Assembly (NCBI GenBank): GCA_002432425.1
Contig: DJEL01000057.1
Span: forward strand, 1 to 64,000
From: Lachnospiraceae bacterium UBA5899
GTDB lineage: Bacteria; Bacillota; Clostridia; Lachnospirales; Lachnospiraceae
DNA: 64,000 nt
Direction: 5' to 3'
Shown: piece after piece, positions 31,002-39,367 of the stretch
How positions within the stretch are numbered: the stretch's first letter is position 1
Layout of the letters: each line of letters starts with the position of its first letter
Notes under the pieces: model-generated
Told to the model about the DNA's origin: nothing
Database searches by the model: none
The model's input: only the letters and a program-made list of their open reading frames with translations
Made by a program: the position numbers and the translations under genes

Positions 31002-31060
31002 AATTGTAAATGTATTTTTTCAAACATTTACAATTATAAAGATAGCCGTTCGATTGTCAA
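31002..31060 (-). promoter_or_regulatory. bioY promoter with BirA-type operator
   Basis: TTGACA (31055-31060) and TATAAT (31033-31038) on the minus strand are 16 bp apart. The palindrome AATTGTAAATG-N12-CATTTACAATT (31002-31035) overlaps the -10 region and start point. It has the size and half-site style of BirA operators (TTGTAAAC...GTTTACAA), so biotinyl-AMP-bound BirA from the neighbouring gene should repress bioY. Confidence 0.82.
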
Positions 31061-31193
31061 GCTATTTTTGTTTTGCCTTTACATTTTCTTTTCTTCTGTG
31101 GTAAAAAAAAGAAAAATCTGTTATGATGAAAGAACAGAAATCAGGATGCAGCCTGTTTCATAGAACGGGCTGTCGAAAGGCACGGTGTTTGTT

Positions 31194-32189
31194 ATGACAA
31201 AGGACAAGGTTCTTGCCCTGCTGAAAAATCAGACGGATTATCTGTCCGGTGCGTGGATCAGTGAGCAGATTGGCGTCAGCCGCATGGCGGTCAGTTCTGC
31301 CGTAAAGGCCCTCCGGGAGGAAGGCTACGACATCGCATCCTCCACCAACAGGGGCTACCTGCTGAAAAATGCACCAGACTTATTGAATACGGGGGAAATC
31401 ATGGGGTATCTGCCGGGAGGGTTCCCCGGCTCCATTCTCTGTTTGGACTCCGTGGACTCCACCAACCGGTATTTAAAATCCCTTGCCTTAAACGGCGCCG
31501 AAAACTACACGGTGGTTCTGGCAAACGAACAGACAAACGGAAAAGGACGGGTGGGAAGAGCCTTCAGTTCCCCTAAAAACAAGGGCATCTATCTCTCCCT
31601 GCTTCTGTATCCCCAAAGTCTGCCGGGCGGCTGCCTGCAGCTTAGTGACAGTCCCGCCCTGACCGCCTGCACGGCGTTGGCGGTACGGAATGCCATCTCT
31701 TCCGTCTGCAACACGGATATTCAGATAAAATGGCTGAATGATTTAATGGCGGATGGGCGCAAGCTCAGCGGCATCTTAACGGAAATGTCCATGGAAAGTG
31801 AAAGTGACCATGTGGAATATGTGATTATCGGCATCGGCATCAATGTAAACCAGGTGCTCTCCGATTTTGACGACTCCCTCAAGGAAAAAGCGGTGTCCCT
31901 GCGGATACTCACCGGTGCGGAGCAGTCCCGGGCAAAGCTGACGGCTGCCCTTTTACGGGAAATGACCGCCATGCTCTCCCACTTTCCCGACAGACTTCCC
32001 TCCTACCTGGAAGCCTACCGGGCGGCAAACTTAACCCCCGGCAGAAAAGTGTTCTTAAGCGGTCACGAAGGAACCCGCTGCGGTATTGCGGAAGAAATCG
32101 AAAACGACTTTTCCCTGCGGGTAAGACTGGATAACGGAGAAGTGATAACAGTACGCGGGGGAGACTTAAAGCAGGAGGGGCTGTATTGA
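31194..32189 (+). CDS. birA: Biotin operon repressor / biotin-[acetyl-CoA carboxylase] ligase
   Basis: A 331-residue bifunctional BirA. Residues 3-60 form a winged helix (YLSGAWISEQIGVSRMAVSSAVKALREEGY), 75-265 the ligase with LDSVDSTN, NGKGRVGRAFSSP (biotin/ATP loop) and IKWLNDLMADGRKLSGIL, and the last 50 residues the SH3-like C-terminal domain. It both attaches biotin to carboxyl carrier protein and represses bioY. The ATG at 31194 is chosen; a GTG at 31185 is possible and the ribosome binding site is weak for both. Confidence 0.95.
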   Translation: MTKDKVLALLKNQTDYLSGAWISEQIGVSRMAVSSAVKALREEGYDIASSTNRGYLLKNAPDLLNTGEIMGYLPGGFPGSILCLDSVDSTNRYLKSLALNGAENYTVVLANEQTNGKGRVGRAFSSPKNKGIYLSLLLYPQSLPGGCLQLSDSPALTACTALAVRNAISSVCNTDIQIKWLNDLMADGRKLSGILTEMSMESESDHVEYVIIGIGINVNQVLSDFDDSLKEKAVSLRILTGAEQSRAKLTAALLREMTAMLSHFPDRLPSYLEAYRAANLTPGRKVFLSGHEGTRCGIAEEIENDFSLRVRLDNGEVITVRGGDLKQEGLY

Positions 32190-32227
32190 CAGCATAAGGC
32201 TTCCGCAGCGAAAACCATTAACGCAAA

Positions 32228-32258
32228 CAAGGGCTGCCGCGATGCGACAGCCCTTTTC
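32228..32258. terminator. Terminator between converging birA and guaB
   Basis: AAGGGCTG and CAGCCCTT flank a GC-rich loop and are followed by T-runs on both strands, between two converging genes. Confidence 0.8.
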
Positions 32259-32286
32259 CTGTTCTGTTATGCTGTTTGCAGCTACA

Positions 32287-33741
32287 TCATTCGTCCGTGC
32301 TGTAGTTGGGAGCTTCCTTGGTGATATGAATATCATGAGGATGGCTTTCCTTTAAGGATGCAGCGGAAATCTTGACAAATCTGCCGTTTTCCTTCAATTC
32401 TTCAATATTGTGGGTACCGCAGTAACCCATACCGGAACGAAGACCGCCCATAAGCTGGAATATGGTATCTTCTACGTTGCCCTTATAAGCAACACGTCCT
32501 TCTACTCCTTCGGGTACAAGCTTCTTGGCATCTGTCTGGAAGTAACGGTCCTTGCTGCCGTTTTCCATGGCTGCGATAGATCCCATGCCGCGGTATACCT
32601 TGTATTTTCTCCCCTGGAACAATTCAAAGTCTCCCGGGCTTTCTTCACAGCCTGCGAAGATGGAACCCATCATACATACGTTGCCGCCTGCTGCGATTGC
32701 CTTTGTCATATCGCCGGAGTACTTGATACCACCATCTGCGATAATGGGGATGCCATACTCTTTTGCTACGGCGTAACAGTCCATAATAGCGGAAATCTGG
32801 GGAACACCGATACCTGCCACGATACGTGTGGTACAGATGGAACCGGGCCCGATACCAACCTTAACGGCATCCGCACCGGCTTCGATTAAAGCCTTTGTGC
32901 CTTCGCCCGTTGCCACGTTGCCGGCGATAACCGGTAAATCGGGATATTTTTCTTTAATCATCTTTACGCAGCGGAGTACGTTTGCGGAATGTCCGTGTGC
33001 GGAGTCCAGTACCACTACGTCCACCTTGGCATCTACCAGGGCTGCAACTCTTTCCAGTACGTTTGCGGTAATGCCGACTGCGGCGCCGCAGAGAAGTCTG
33101 CCCTGTGCATCCTTTGCTGCCAGAGGATATTTAATGGTCTTTTCAATATCCTTGATGGTGATGAGACCTTTCAGATTGTAATCGGCATCAACAATGGGAA
33201 GCTTTTCCTTTCTTGCTTTTGCAAGAATTTTCTTTGCATCTTCCAATGTGATTCCTTCCGGAGCCGTAATCAGTCCTTCGCTGGTCATGGACTCTTTGAT
33301 TTTCTTGGAGAAATCGGTTTCAAATTTCAAATCGCGGTTGGTAATGATACCAACTAATTTACGTCCCTCGGTAATGGGAACGCCGGAAATACGGAACTTA
33401 GCCATCAGTGCGTCGGCATCTGCCAGAGTATTCTCCGGAGAAAGAGAAAACGGATCGGTAATAACACCGTTCTCGGAACGCTTTACCTTGTCCACCTCTT
33501 CTGCCTGCGCCTCAATAGACATGTTCTTGTGAATGATACCGATACCGCCCTGTCTTGCCATGGCAATCGCCATGCGGTGTTCGGTAACAGTGTCCATGCC
33601 GGCACTCATCATCGGAATGTTCAGCTTAATTGTCTTTGTAAGCCATGTTGTCAAATCCACCTGATTGGGAATTACCTCAGAATATCCGGGAACCAAAAGG
33701 ACATCATCAAAGGTAATACCTTCACCAATAATCTTTCCCAT
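32287..33741 (-). CDS. guaB: IMP dehydrogenase
   Basis: A 484-residue IMPDH that oxidises IMP to XMP with NAD+, the committed step to GMP. The TIM barrel begins at FDDVLLVPGYSEV, a CBS pair is inserted at about 95-200, and catalytic Cys is in GPGSICTTRIV near residue 300. The flap and C-terminal motifs RYFQ and EGVEGRVAYKG are present. Length is normal. AGGAGG is well placed. It is about 4.8 kb from purO and on the same strand, but has its own promoter. Confidence 0.96.
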   Translation of the reverse strand: MGKIIGEGITFDDVLLVPGYSEVIPNQVDLTTWLTKTIKLNIPMMSAGMDTVTEHRMAIAMARQGGIGIIHKNMSIEAQAEEVDKVKRSENGVITDPFSLSPENTLADADALMAKFRISGVPITEGRKLVGIITNRDLKFETDFSKKIKESMTSEGLITAPEGITLEDAKKILAKARKEKLPIVDADYNLKGLITIKDIEKTIKYPLAAKDAQGRLLCGAAVGITANVLERVAALVDAKVDVVVLDSAHGHSANVLRCVKMIKEKYPDLPVIAGNVATGEGTKALIEAGADAVKVGIGPGSICTTRIVAGIGVPQISAIMDCYAVAKEYGIPIIADGGIKYSGDMTKAIAAGGNVCMMGSIFAGCEESPGDFELFQGRKYKVYRGMGSIAAMENGSKDRYFQTDAKKLVPEGVEGRVAYKGNVEDTIFQLMGGLRSGMGYCGTHNIEELKENGRFVKISAASLKESHPHDIHITKEAPNYSTDE

Positions 33742-33807
33742 TCTTTCCTCCTTGTGCGTATTTATAATGCTGTTTATTTTGTGAAAAAATAAGTACTGTA
33801 AATGTTT

Positions 33808-33839
33808 ATGAGTTTAACAAACTCATACCCGCCTGTCAA
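33808..33839 (-). promoter_or_regulatory. guaB promoter with inverted repeat
   Basis: TTGACA (33834-33839) and TAAACT (33811-33816) on the minus strand are 17 bp apart. ATGAGTTT-N3-AAACTCAT (33808-33826) is a perfect inverted repeat across the -10 region and part of the spacer. It could be an operator for a purine regulator; the regulator is not visible in the window. Confidence 0.55.
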
Positions 33840-33849
33840 GTGAAAAACC

Positions 33850-34353
33850 TTAATCCGTGAACACTTTTCTCGGGGAAGCGTTGCGCATTGCCTTCACAAA
33901 TTCCTCGTTGGGACTTAAGACAATACGGCGGTTGCCTTCGTAATACATCACGTAACGTAAGTCCGGCTTTTCCTCCACTCCGATGCTGTAATCGGTTTCC
34001 TTTGCATTTCTGTTTTTATAAGAATCCAGATGGCAGGAATGAATGGGAGCTAAGATTTCCATTCTTTCCACCTCAAAGGTTTCCGCTTTTTTTCTTTTGG
34101 TTTTGCCAAAGATTTTGTCTACGGAAAATTCCTTGTCCAGATACAGGTATTCAAATTCCACATCGGCATACAGGCCCGCAAAATAGGCGCCCACACCGGT
34201 TCCGACAGCAATCAGTAACGGCAGACCGTAAAACATCATCATCAGTCCCATCAGACCGAATACCACTGTCAGCATAATCAATAAAATTTTCAAAAATTTA
34301 AGCCCTGAGGCCTTTTCTCTCTTTACCAGATGTTCTACATATACTTCGCTCAT
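33850..34353 (-). CDS. Two-helix membrane protein, DUF6106-like
   Basis: A 167-residue protein with two adjacent membrane segments (about 22-44 and 46-64) and a cytoplasmic domain of about 100 residues that reads as beta-rich (EYLYLDKEFSVDKIF; LRYVMYYEGNRRIVLSPNEEFVKAM). It resembles DUF6106 proteins of Clostridia. Function unknown. It lies just upstream of guaB, about 10 bp beyond its promoter. Confidence 0.6.
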   Translation of the reverse strand: MSEVYVEHLVKREKASGLKFLKILLIMLTVVFGLMGLMMMFYGLPLLIAVGTGVGAYFAGLYADVEFEYLYLDKEFSVDKIFGKTKRKKAETFEVERMEILAPIHSCHLDSYKNRNAKETDYSIGVEEKPDLRYVMYYEGNRRIVLSPNEEFVKAMRNASPRKVFTD

Positions 34354-34530
34354 TCGTACCCCTTGCCTTTCTGTTATTCAGGTTCTTAAAATAGGATAGT
34401 ACATTTTAAAAAAGAAAGCAAGGATTTATATTTTTTTAATATTCTTCTTCCGTTTCGTTCATTGACAGAAAATACCCCGGACAGTATCATAGAAAATATA
34501 TTTATTATAGATGGAAAGGACGTATTTTTT

Positions 34531-35325
34531 ATGCCGGTAATGGATGAATTTAAGGAAGAACGGGAAGCGATAAAGCAGAAAAGCAGGAAAGAACAATGGG
34601 ACTATTTCTGGGGATATTATAAATGGTATGTTATCGGAGGTGCGGCGCTGCTTGCCGTTATCGTCTACATTATTTATACAAGGGTCACCGCCAAGAATGA
34701 AGTACTGTTCGGCATTGCCTTAAACAGCTCCCTGACGGAAATCGGCACGGATGCCTCCGATGAGCTGCTTGCCGATTATGTGTCCTCCATGGGTCTGGAT
34801 ACCTCCAAAAACGAGGCCTATTTAAGCACCGGTCTTTACATGACGGCGGACAACGCCCAGGCATCCTACCAGGCAAACCAGTCCATCGCCACCTACGTGG
34901 CAGCCAGAAGTCTGGATATCTGCATCATGGATGAAGCCAGCTTTGCCATGTACGGTTACGACTGCACCTTTTTGGATTTGGAAACCTGTCTCGATAAAGA
35001 ATTTCTCGACTCCGTTTCCGACAAGCTCTTTTATGTGGACCTGCCTCTTGCGGAGGAATACCGCAGACGTCAGGATGAGGACGAGTCCACGGAGGATATG
35101 GTATTTCCCGGAGGCTCCGATACGGAAAGCATGGAGGACCCCCACCCCGTGGGAATCGATATCAGCGGCTGCACCGAGCTGCTTCGCGCTTACGGTTATA
35201 CCGAAGAGGACGGACCTCTTTATATCGGCATTGTCCGCAACTCCAAACGCACGGACGCCGCCGTTAAATTTGTGCAGTTTCTCTTTTCTTCTTCAGAGAA
35301 CAGTACCCTGCCACAATCGCACTGA
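34531..35325 (+). CDS. Single-pass membrane protein, 264 aa
   Basis: AAAGGA lies ten bases before the ATG at 34531; upstream in-frame ATGs lack a site. Residues about 30-50 are a membrane helix after a charged, aromatic segment (KEQWDYFWGYYKWYVIGG). The rest is extracellular and acidic. The N-terminal layout resembles other Lachnospiraceae membrane proteins with a YYKWY motif before the helix. Function unknown. Its last 62 bp overlap the convergent flippase-like gene, which is unusual. Confidence 0.72.
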   Translation: MPVMDEFKEEREAIKQKSRKEQWDYFWGYYKWYVIGGAALLAVIVYIIYTRVTAKNEVLFGIALNSSLTEIGTDASDELLADYVSSMGLDTSKNEAYLSTGLYMTADNAQASYQANQSIATYVAARSLDICIMDEASFAMYGYDCTFLDLETCLDKEFLDSVSDKLFYVDLPLAEEYRRRQDEDESTEDMVFPGGSDTESMEDPHPVGIDISGCTELLRAYGYTEEDGPLYIGIVRNSKRTDAAVKFVQFLFSSSENSTLPQSH

Positions 35326-36289
35326 TAATCAGCGGCAGGTAATAATTGATACTTCTTGTCACACACATGGATATGGTCAGTGTCCCACCGGTAAAAATGG
35401 CGCCGAATATGGCGGCATACACCAGCTCCGTTACACCCTGGGAGCCCGGCAGGGGCAGCATATCCACCGTTATGTAAACCACAGCCTGCAGAGCCATGAT
35501 GGGGATGGCCCCGGTACCGGAAAGCCCCATTCCTCTGTAGACAAAATAGGTCAGTCCGAACACCGCACATCTCTGTGCAAATGTCACTGTAAGAATATAC
35601 AAAATCACCTTGACATGCGTCCGCAGAAACACCACCGTATCGGCGTACTGCAGCACCATTTCATGCAGCTTTTCCCTTCTTTTCGGAGACTCCTTTAACA
35701 GATGGATTTTAATGAGGAACCGCTCCGGAACCAAAATGATTTTCTCAATTTTCGCGCCAAAGGCAAGTAACAGAAGCAAAGATAATACCAGCACGGAATT
35801 CAGTGCCAATCCTAAAAAATAAAGAGGCATGAGATTGCCCATATTGTCCTTAAGTCCCTGCCACCAGAAGATAGCGATGACGATACCCATAAGCACCAGA
35901 ATCAGCTTGTACGCCATGGCAGCGCAGACAAGCGCTATGGTGCTGTGCACAAAGGAATGGCCGTCCTTGTTCATATAATATAACTGCATGGGCTGTCCGC
36001 CGGATGCGGAGGGCGTAATGCCCGAATAAAAGAAGCCCACAAAGGCATACTTGATGCACTGCCAGAAGCCCGCTTTTTCTCCCAGCGAATGAAACATATG
36101 GAAAAACAGAATTCCTTCCGCACTCACAAAAAAAATCGCCATGGCAATTGCCAGTCCCAGATAAATTTTATTCATGCCGGCTACCGTATGCAGCACTTCC
36201 GTTAAATCCTGATTTTTGAGCACCACAAAAACAGTGGCACCCATGATAACCAGAAACAATAAAATACTCAGTAATTTTTTTACATTCAT
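35264..36289 (-). CDS. Lysylphosphatidylglycerol synthase TM-region family protein (flippase-like)
   Basis: A 341-residue polytopic membrane protein of the UPF0104/AglD family. It matches the membrane half of MprF, which flips aminoacyl-phosphatidylglycerol, and lacks the catalytic synthase domain. Typical sequences are GFFYSGITPSASGGQPMQLYYMNKDG and LPLPGSQGVTELVYAAIFG. It is the last gene of the sigma/anti-sigma operon, so it may be an effector of an envelope stress response. It ends inside the convergent membrane protein gene. Confidence 0.87.
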   Translation of the reverse strand: MNVKKLLSILLFLVIMGATVFVVLKNQDLTEVLHTVAGMNKIYLGLAIAMAIFFVSAEGILFFHMFHSLGEKAGFWQCIKYAFVGFFYSGITPSASGGQPMQLYYMNKDGHSFVHSTIALVCAAMAYKLILVLMGIVIAIFWWQGLKDNMGNLMPLYFLGLALNSVLVLSLLLLLAFGAKIEKIILVPERFLIKIHLLKESPKRREKLHEMVLQYADTVVFLRTHVKVILYILTVTFAQRCAVFGLTYFVYRGMGLSGTGAIPIMALQAVVYITVDMLPLPGSQGVTELVYAAIFGAIFTGGTLTISMCVTRSINYYLPLIISAIVAGYCSLKKKRETAQI

Positions 36290-36306
36290 TTCTCTTCCAA
36301 ACCTTT

Positions 36307-37098
36307 TTATTCTGCTGTCCGCTGCTTTCCTGTCTGCTCCACCGCAATGACATGGCAGCCCGGAAAATCTTTATCTTTGTCCTGCCTTAAGGTAAAAGTG
36401 TAGTACTCCCCTTCCGTCAGGGTAAAGTCCAGTTCTTTTTTTACTTCCTCCGGAAAATCCACTTTTGTCTCAAACGTGCCGTCTTCGCTTACCACGCCCA
36501 CCAGCTCGTAACCGTCGTATTCCTCTACGGACGTCACCTTAAGCTTCATACTGCTCACACCCGGCAGCATTTCCGTAACGGCGGCATTTTCCTGGGCGGT
36601 GCCGTTCTGTGCTTCTTCCGAATACGCATCGTCACATTCACCTGAGAAAGCGTCCGCATATTCCGTATCCCTGCTGTCCCCGGCTATTTCCTCCGTGTCC
36701 GCCATACCCACGGTGTTTTCTCCGGCGGCTGTCATATCCTGCATGCTCATGGGTGCAGCATTTTCGTTAGTGTTCTTTGCCTGCGTCATGCGAAGAAGTC
36801 CCGGCACTGTCACAAGCACCATAACGGCTGCTGCCACAAAAGCTCCGTAGCGCATCCAGACCTTGCGGATAGCCGCCTGCGTCTGGGTACCGGAAACCGG
36901 TACCCTGGTACCTGTTTTCGGTGTGCTGGTGCCTATTTCCGGTGCACTGGTGCCTTCCGTTTGCGGTGCGGCTGCCAGCCCGGACTGCTCCTTTGCCGTC
37001 TGTTCTGTCTTGGGCGGAAGTCCCGCCTCTATCCGGTTCCAGAGGTCGGGTGTTTCTTCGACGCATGCTTTTTTATATTCTTCGTCAAGCTTCTTCAT
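36307..37098 (-). CDS. Membrane anti-sigma-like protein
   Basis: A 263-residue single-pass membrane protein. The short cytosolic N-terminus (LDEEYKKACVEETPDLWNRIEAGLP) fits the sigma-binding region of anti-sigma factors. A Thr/Pro/Gly-rich low-complexity linker follows (about 45-80), then a membrane helix near 90-108, an acidic stretch, and a small beta-rich extracellular domain. AAGGAGG is seven bases before the ATG at 37098, and the gene overlaps the sigma factor gene by 14 bp. Inferred to hold that sigma factor inactive until a signal arrives. Confidence 0.75.
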   Translation of the reverse strand: MKKLDEEYKKACVEETPDLWNRIEAGLPPKTEQTAKEQSGLAAAPQTEGTSAPEIGTSTPKTGTRVPVSGTQTQAAIRKVWMRYGAFVAAAVMVLVTVPGLLRMTQAKNTNENAAPMSMQDMTAAGENTVGMADTEEIAGDSRDTEYADAFSGECDDAYSEEAQNGTAQENAAVTEMLPGVSSMKLKVTSVEEYDGYELVGVVSEDGTFETKVDFPEEVKKELDFTLTEGEYYTFTLRQDKDKDFPGCHVIAVEQTGKQRTAE

Positions 37099-37663
37099 AC
37101 CCATACCTCCTTAATTTCTTCATGGCTTCCCGGTACCGCCAGGTGACGGTGCCCATGGGCGAACCCAGTAAATCCGCAATCTCCTGAAAGGTCATGCCGC
37201 TCATAATCTTTAAGTGCACAACTTCCCGCTCCGGCTCCTTCAGTAAGGAAAACGCCTCTTCCACGGTCAGGCTGCCGACCACTTCCTCTTCCACGCTTTT
37301 GCCGTCCGTGGCATGAAGCGCCCTGGATGCCGCTTCTGTACAGACCTCTTCCTCTGAACCTGCCTGCGTCTGAAAATCCACCGGCTCCTCCCGGCGTTTT
37401 TTCCGCAGGGTATCTATGGCTAAGTTGCGGGCTATGGTCGCCATCCAGCCCTTGTGCCCGTTGCCCGCACGGTAGGAGTCCGACTTTTCCCAGAGCTTTA
37501 TAAAAAACTCACTGGTCACGTCCTCCGCTTCTTCCCTGCTTGCCAGCAAAGAGCGGACAATACCGTATATGTACGAAACGTACTCTTCGTAAACCTGCCG
37601 CAACCCCTCTTTGTCTCCCCGGTTCATGGCCTGTATGCATTCTGAAAATTTCTCCTCGGTCAC
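37085..37663 (-). CDS. ECF-type RNA polymerase sigma factor
   Basis: A 192-residue sigma-70 family protein of extracytoplasmic-function type. Region 2 covers about 25-90 (YGIVRSLLASREEAEDVTSEFFIKLWEK; GWMATIARNLAIDTLRKKR). Region 4 covers about 125-185 (FSLLKEPEREVVHLKIMSGMTFQEIADLLGSPMGTVTWRYREAMKKL). It is followed in the same operon by an anti-sigma-like gene and a flippase-like gene. The family usually autoregulates, but no matching promoter pair could be identified upstream. Confidence 0.93.
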   Translation of the reverse strand: MTEEKFSECIQAMNRGDKEGLRQVYEEYVSYIYGIVRSLLASREEAEDVTSEFFIKLWEKSDSYRAGNGHKGWMATIARNLAIDTLRKKRREEPVDFQTQAGSEEEVCTEAASRALHATDGKSVEEEVVGSLTVEEAFSLLKEPEREVVHLKIMSGMTFQEIADLLGSPMGTVTWRYREAMKKLRRYGYEEA

Positions 37664-37738
37664 ACTGATTCCTTCCCAAGAATCCTGCTTCTGTCATAGT
37701 AACGAAACAGAACCCCCTCATTTATGGTAAATTTCGTG

Positions 37739-38335
37739 TTACTTTACATAATCTTTTAATTCGGTTTCAATCATGTTTAAGGACTCCGAAAGGGCGCGAA
37801 GCTGCTTCTTTAATTCCTCCGTATCGCTTCTGTCCTTTTTGTAACAGATGCGGTGCTCCATGCTGGACCAGAAATCCATGGACAGGGTGCGGAACTGTAC
37901 TTCCACCGGATAGTATTCCATGGCATCCATGGTATGAAGCGGCACCCCGAAAATGATGTGGTAGCTGCGGTAACCGTTGTCCTTGGGATTTCTGATATAA
38001 TCCTTTTCCTTGATAACAATTAAATCCTCATGCCGTTTTAGGGCTTCCACCATCTCGTAAATCTCCGTCTGAAAATAGCAGATGACGCGGATGCCCGCAA
38101 TGTCCATCAGATAATCCTTGGCATTCATCACACTGTCGGTTACGCCGATGCGCGCCAGCTTCTCCTCCATGCTTTTCTTTTCCTTGATACGGTACTGCAT
38201 GTGGTGCACCGGCTGGTTTTCTTCGGTATGGTTTCTGTCGTATATATTGTGATTTAAAATTTCCAATCTGGTTTTCATCAGATTCATGGCATCCTCGTAG
38301 GGCCGGATCAAGTCGTAATACTGCTCGTTTGTCAT
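37739..38335 (-). CDS. Small alarmone synthetase, RelA/SpoT-domain (GTP pyrophosphokinase)
   Basis: A 198-residue single-domain (p)ppGpp synthetase without hydrolase or TGS/ACT domains. Key motifs are AGIRVICYF, DNGYRSYHIIFGVPL and VEVQFRTLSMDFWSSMEHR, which bind pyrophosphate donor and GTP. The length matches the RelQ/RelP group. It lies 75 bp before the ECF sigma gene and could share an envelope-stress transcript with it. Confidence 0.9.
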   Translation of the reverse strand: MTNEQYYDLIRPYEDAMNLMKTRLEILNHNIYDRNHTEENQPVHHMQYRIKEKKSMEEKLARIGVTDSVMNAKDYLMDIAGIRVICYFQTEIYEMVEALKRHEDLIVIKEKDYIRNPKDNGYRSYHIIFGVPLHTMDAMEYYPVEVQFRTLSMDFWSSMEHRICYKKDRSDTEELKKQLRALSESLNMIETELKDYVK

Positions 38336-38419
38336 TGTCTTTTCCTTTCAGTCTCTTCCTTACGATCTCTGAACTCATAGTATACTCTATTTTTGTATAG
38401 AGGTCATGTCCGAAATGTA

Positions 38420-38470
38420 AAAAATCCGAAAACATTTCTTAAGATTTTATAAGATAATGCCTTCGGATTT
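38420..38470 (-). terminator. Terminator after the aldose epimerase gene
   Basis: TTCGGATTT (38462-38470) pairs with AAATCCGAA (38422-38430) across a 31-base loop with an inner stem, followed on the minus strand by six T residues. Confidence 0.65.
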
Positions 38471-38497
38471 CTGATTTTGCTTTTTAATTCAGGAAAT

Positions 38498-39367
38498 TTA
38501 TACGGAAACGGTGTAAACGGTCTGGAAAGATGCATTGGGTAACAGTTCGCTGCCCCATTCCCTTTCCTCTAAGCTTCCGTTAAAATGTACGCTGTCGCAT
38601 CTGCCGTACCAGGGTTCAATGCAGATGAACGGTGCGTTCTTGCCCACCGGCGACCATACACCGAACAGGGGCGCATCGAATTTCACGGTAAGGTAGGGAA
38701 CCTTGTCTTCGCCGCACAAGGAAACCTCTCCGGTCTGACGGTCTTCCATAATCAGGGCATCATCCGCAAACAGCTCTTCCGTTACCGGCAGGTAACCGCC
38801 CTCCTCTAAAGGAATGCCCACAACCGTATCGGAAGCCAGACCGTTCTCCAGTTTTCTGGCAGCAAGTTCTTTCACACCTGCAAATTTCAGGTAGCAGGTT
38901 GTCTTTTCCGGCTCTCTCTTTTCGCAAAGGAATGCCGGGTGTCCGCCGATGGAAAAATACAACGGATTTTCCGAAAGGTTGGTCACACGCCACATCACCT
39001 TTACTTTCCGTCCCTCCAATTTATAGCCGATTTCCAGCACGAAAGGAAACGGATATTTTTCCAGTGTTACTTCCTGCTCGGTTAAGCAGAACCAGATTTC
39101 CCCGTTTGTTTCTTCCGTCAGACAGAAATCCATATCTCTTGCAAAACCATGCTGGGACATATGATAGGACTTATCCTTATAACGGTAGGTATTGTCCTTT
39201 ACCGCACCCACAATGGGAAACAGAATGGGGGATACCCTTCCCCAGTAAGCGGCATCGCCGCACCACATATATTCCCTGCCGGTCTTTTTATCCTTCAGGG
39301 AACGGATTTCCGCACCGTGGCTGCTGACTGCAAGCGTCAGTTCTTCATTTTCTATGGTATAATTCAT
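38498..39367 (-). CDS. Aldose 1-epimerase family protein
   Basis: A 289-residue beta-sandwich mutarotase-like protein (LTLAVSSHGAEIRSLKDKKTGREYMWCGD; SPILFPIVGAVKDNTYRYKDKSYHMSQHGFARDM; GGHPAF). It is closest to the LacX/GalM-like group rather than canonical GalM. It probably interconverts sugar anomers released by the alpha-galactosidase. It overlaps manA by 4 bp. Confidence 0.87.
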   Translation of the reverse strand: MNYTIENEELTLAVSSHGAEIRSLKDKKTGREYMWCGDAAYWGRVSPILFPIVGAVKDNTYRYKDKSYHMSQHGFARDMDFCLTEETNGEIWFCLTEQEVTLEKYPFPFVLEIGYKLEGRKVKVMWRVTNLSENPLYFSIGGHPAFLCEKREPEKTTCYLKFAGVKELAARKLENGLASDTVVGIPLEEGGYLPVTEELFADDALIMEDRQTGEVSLCGEDKVPYLTVKFDAPLFGVWSPVGKNAPFICIEPWYGRCDSVHFNGSLEEREWGSELLPNASFQTVYTVSV

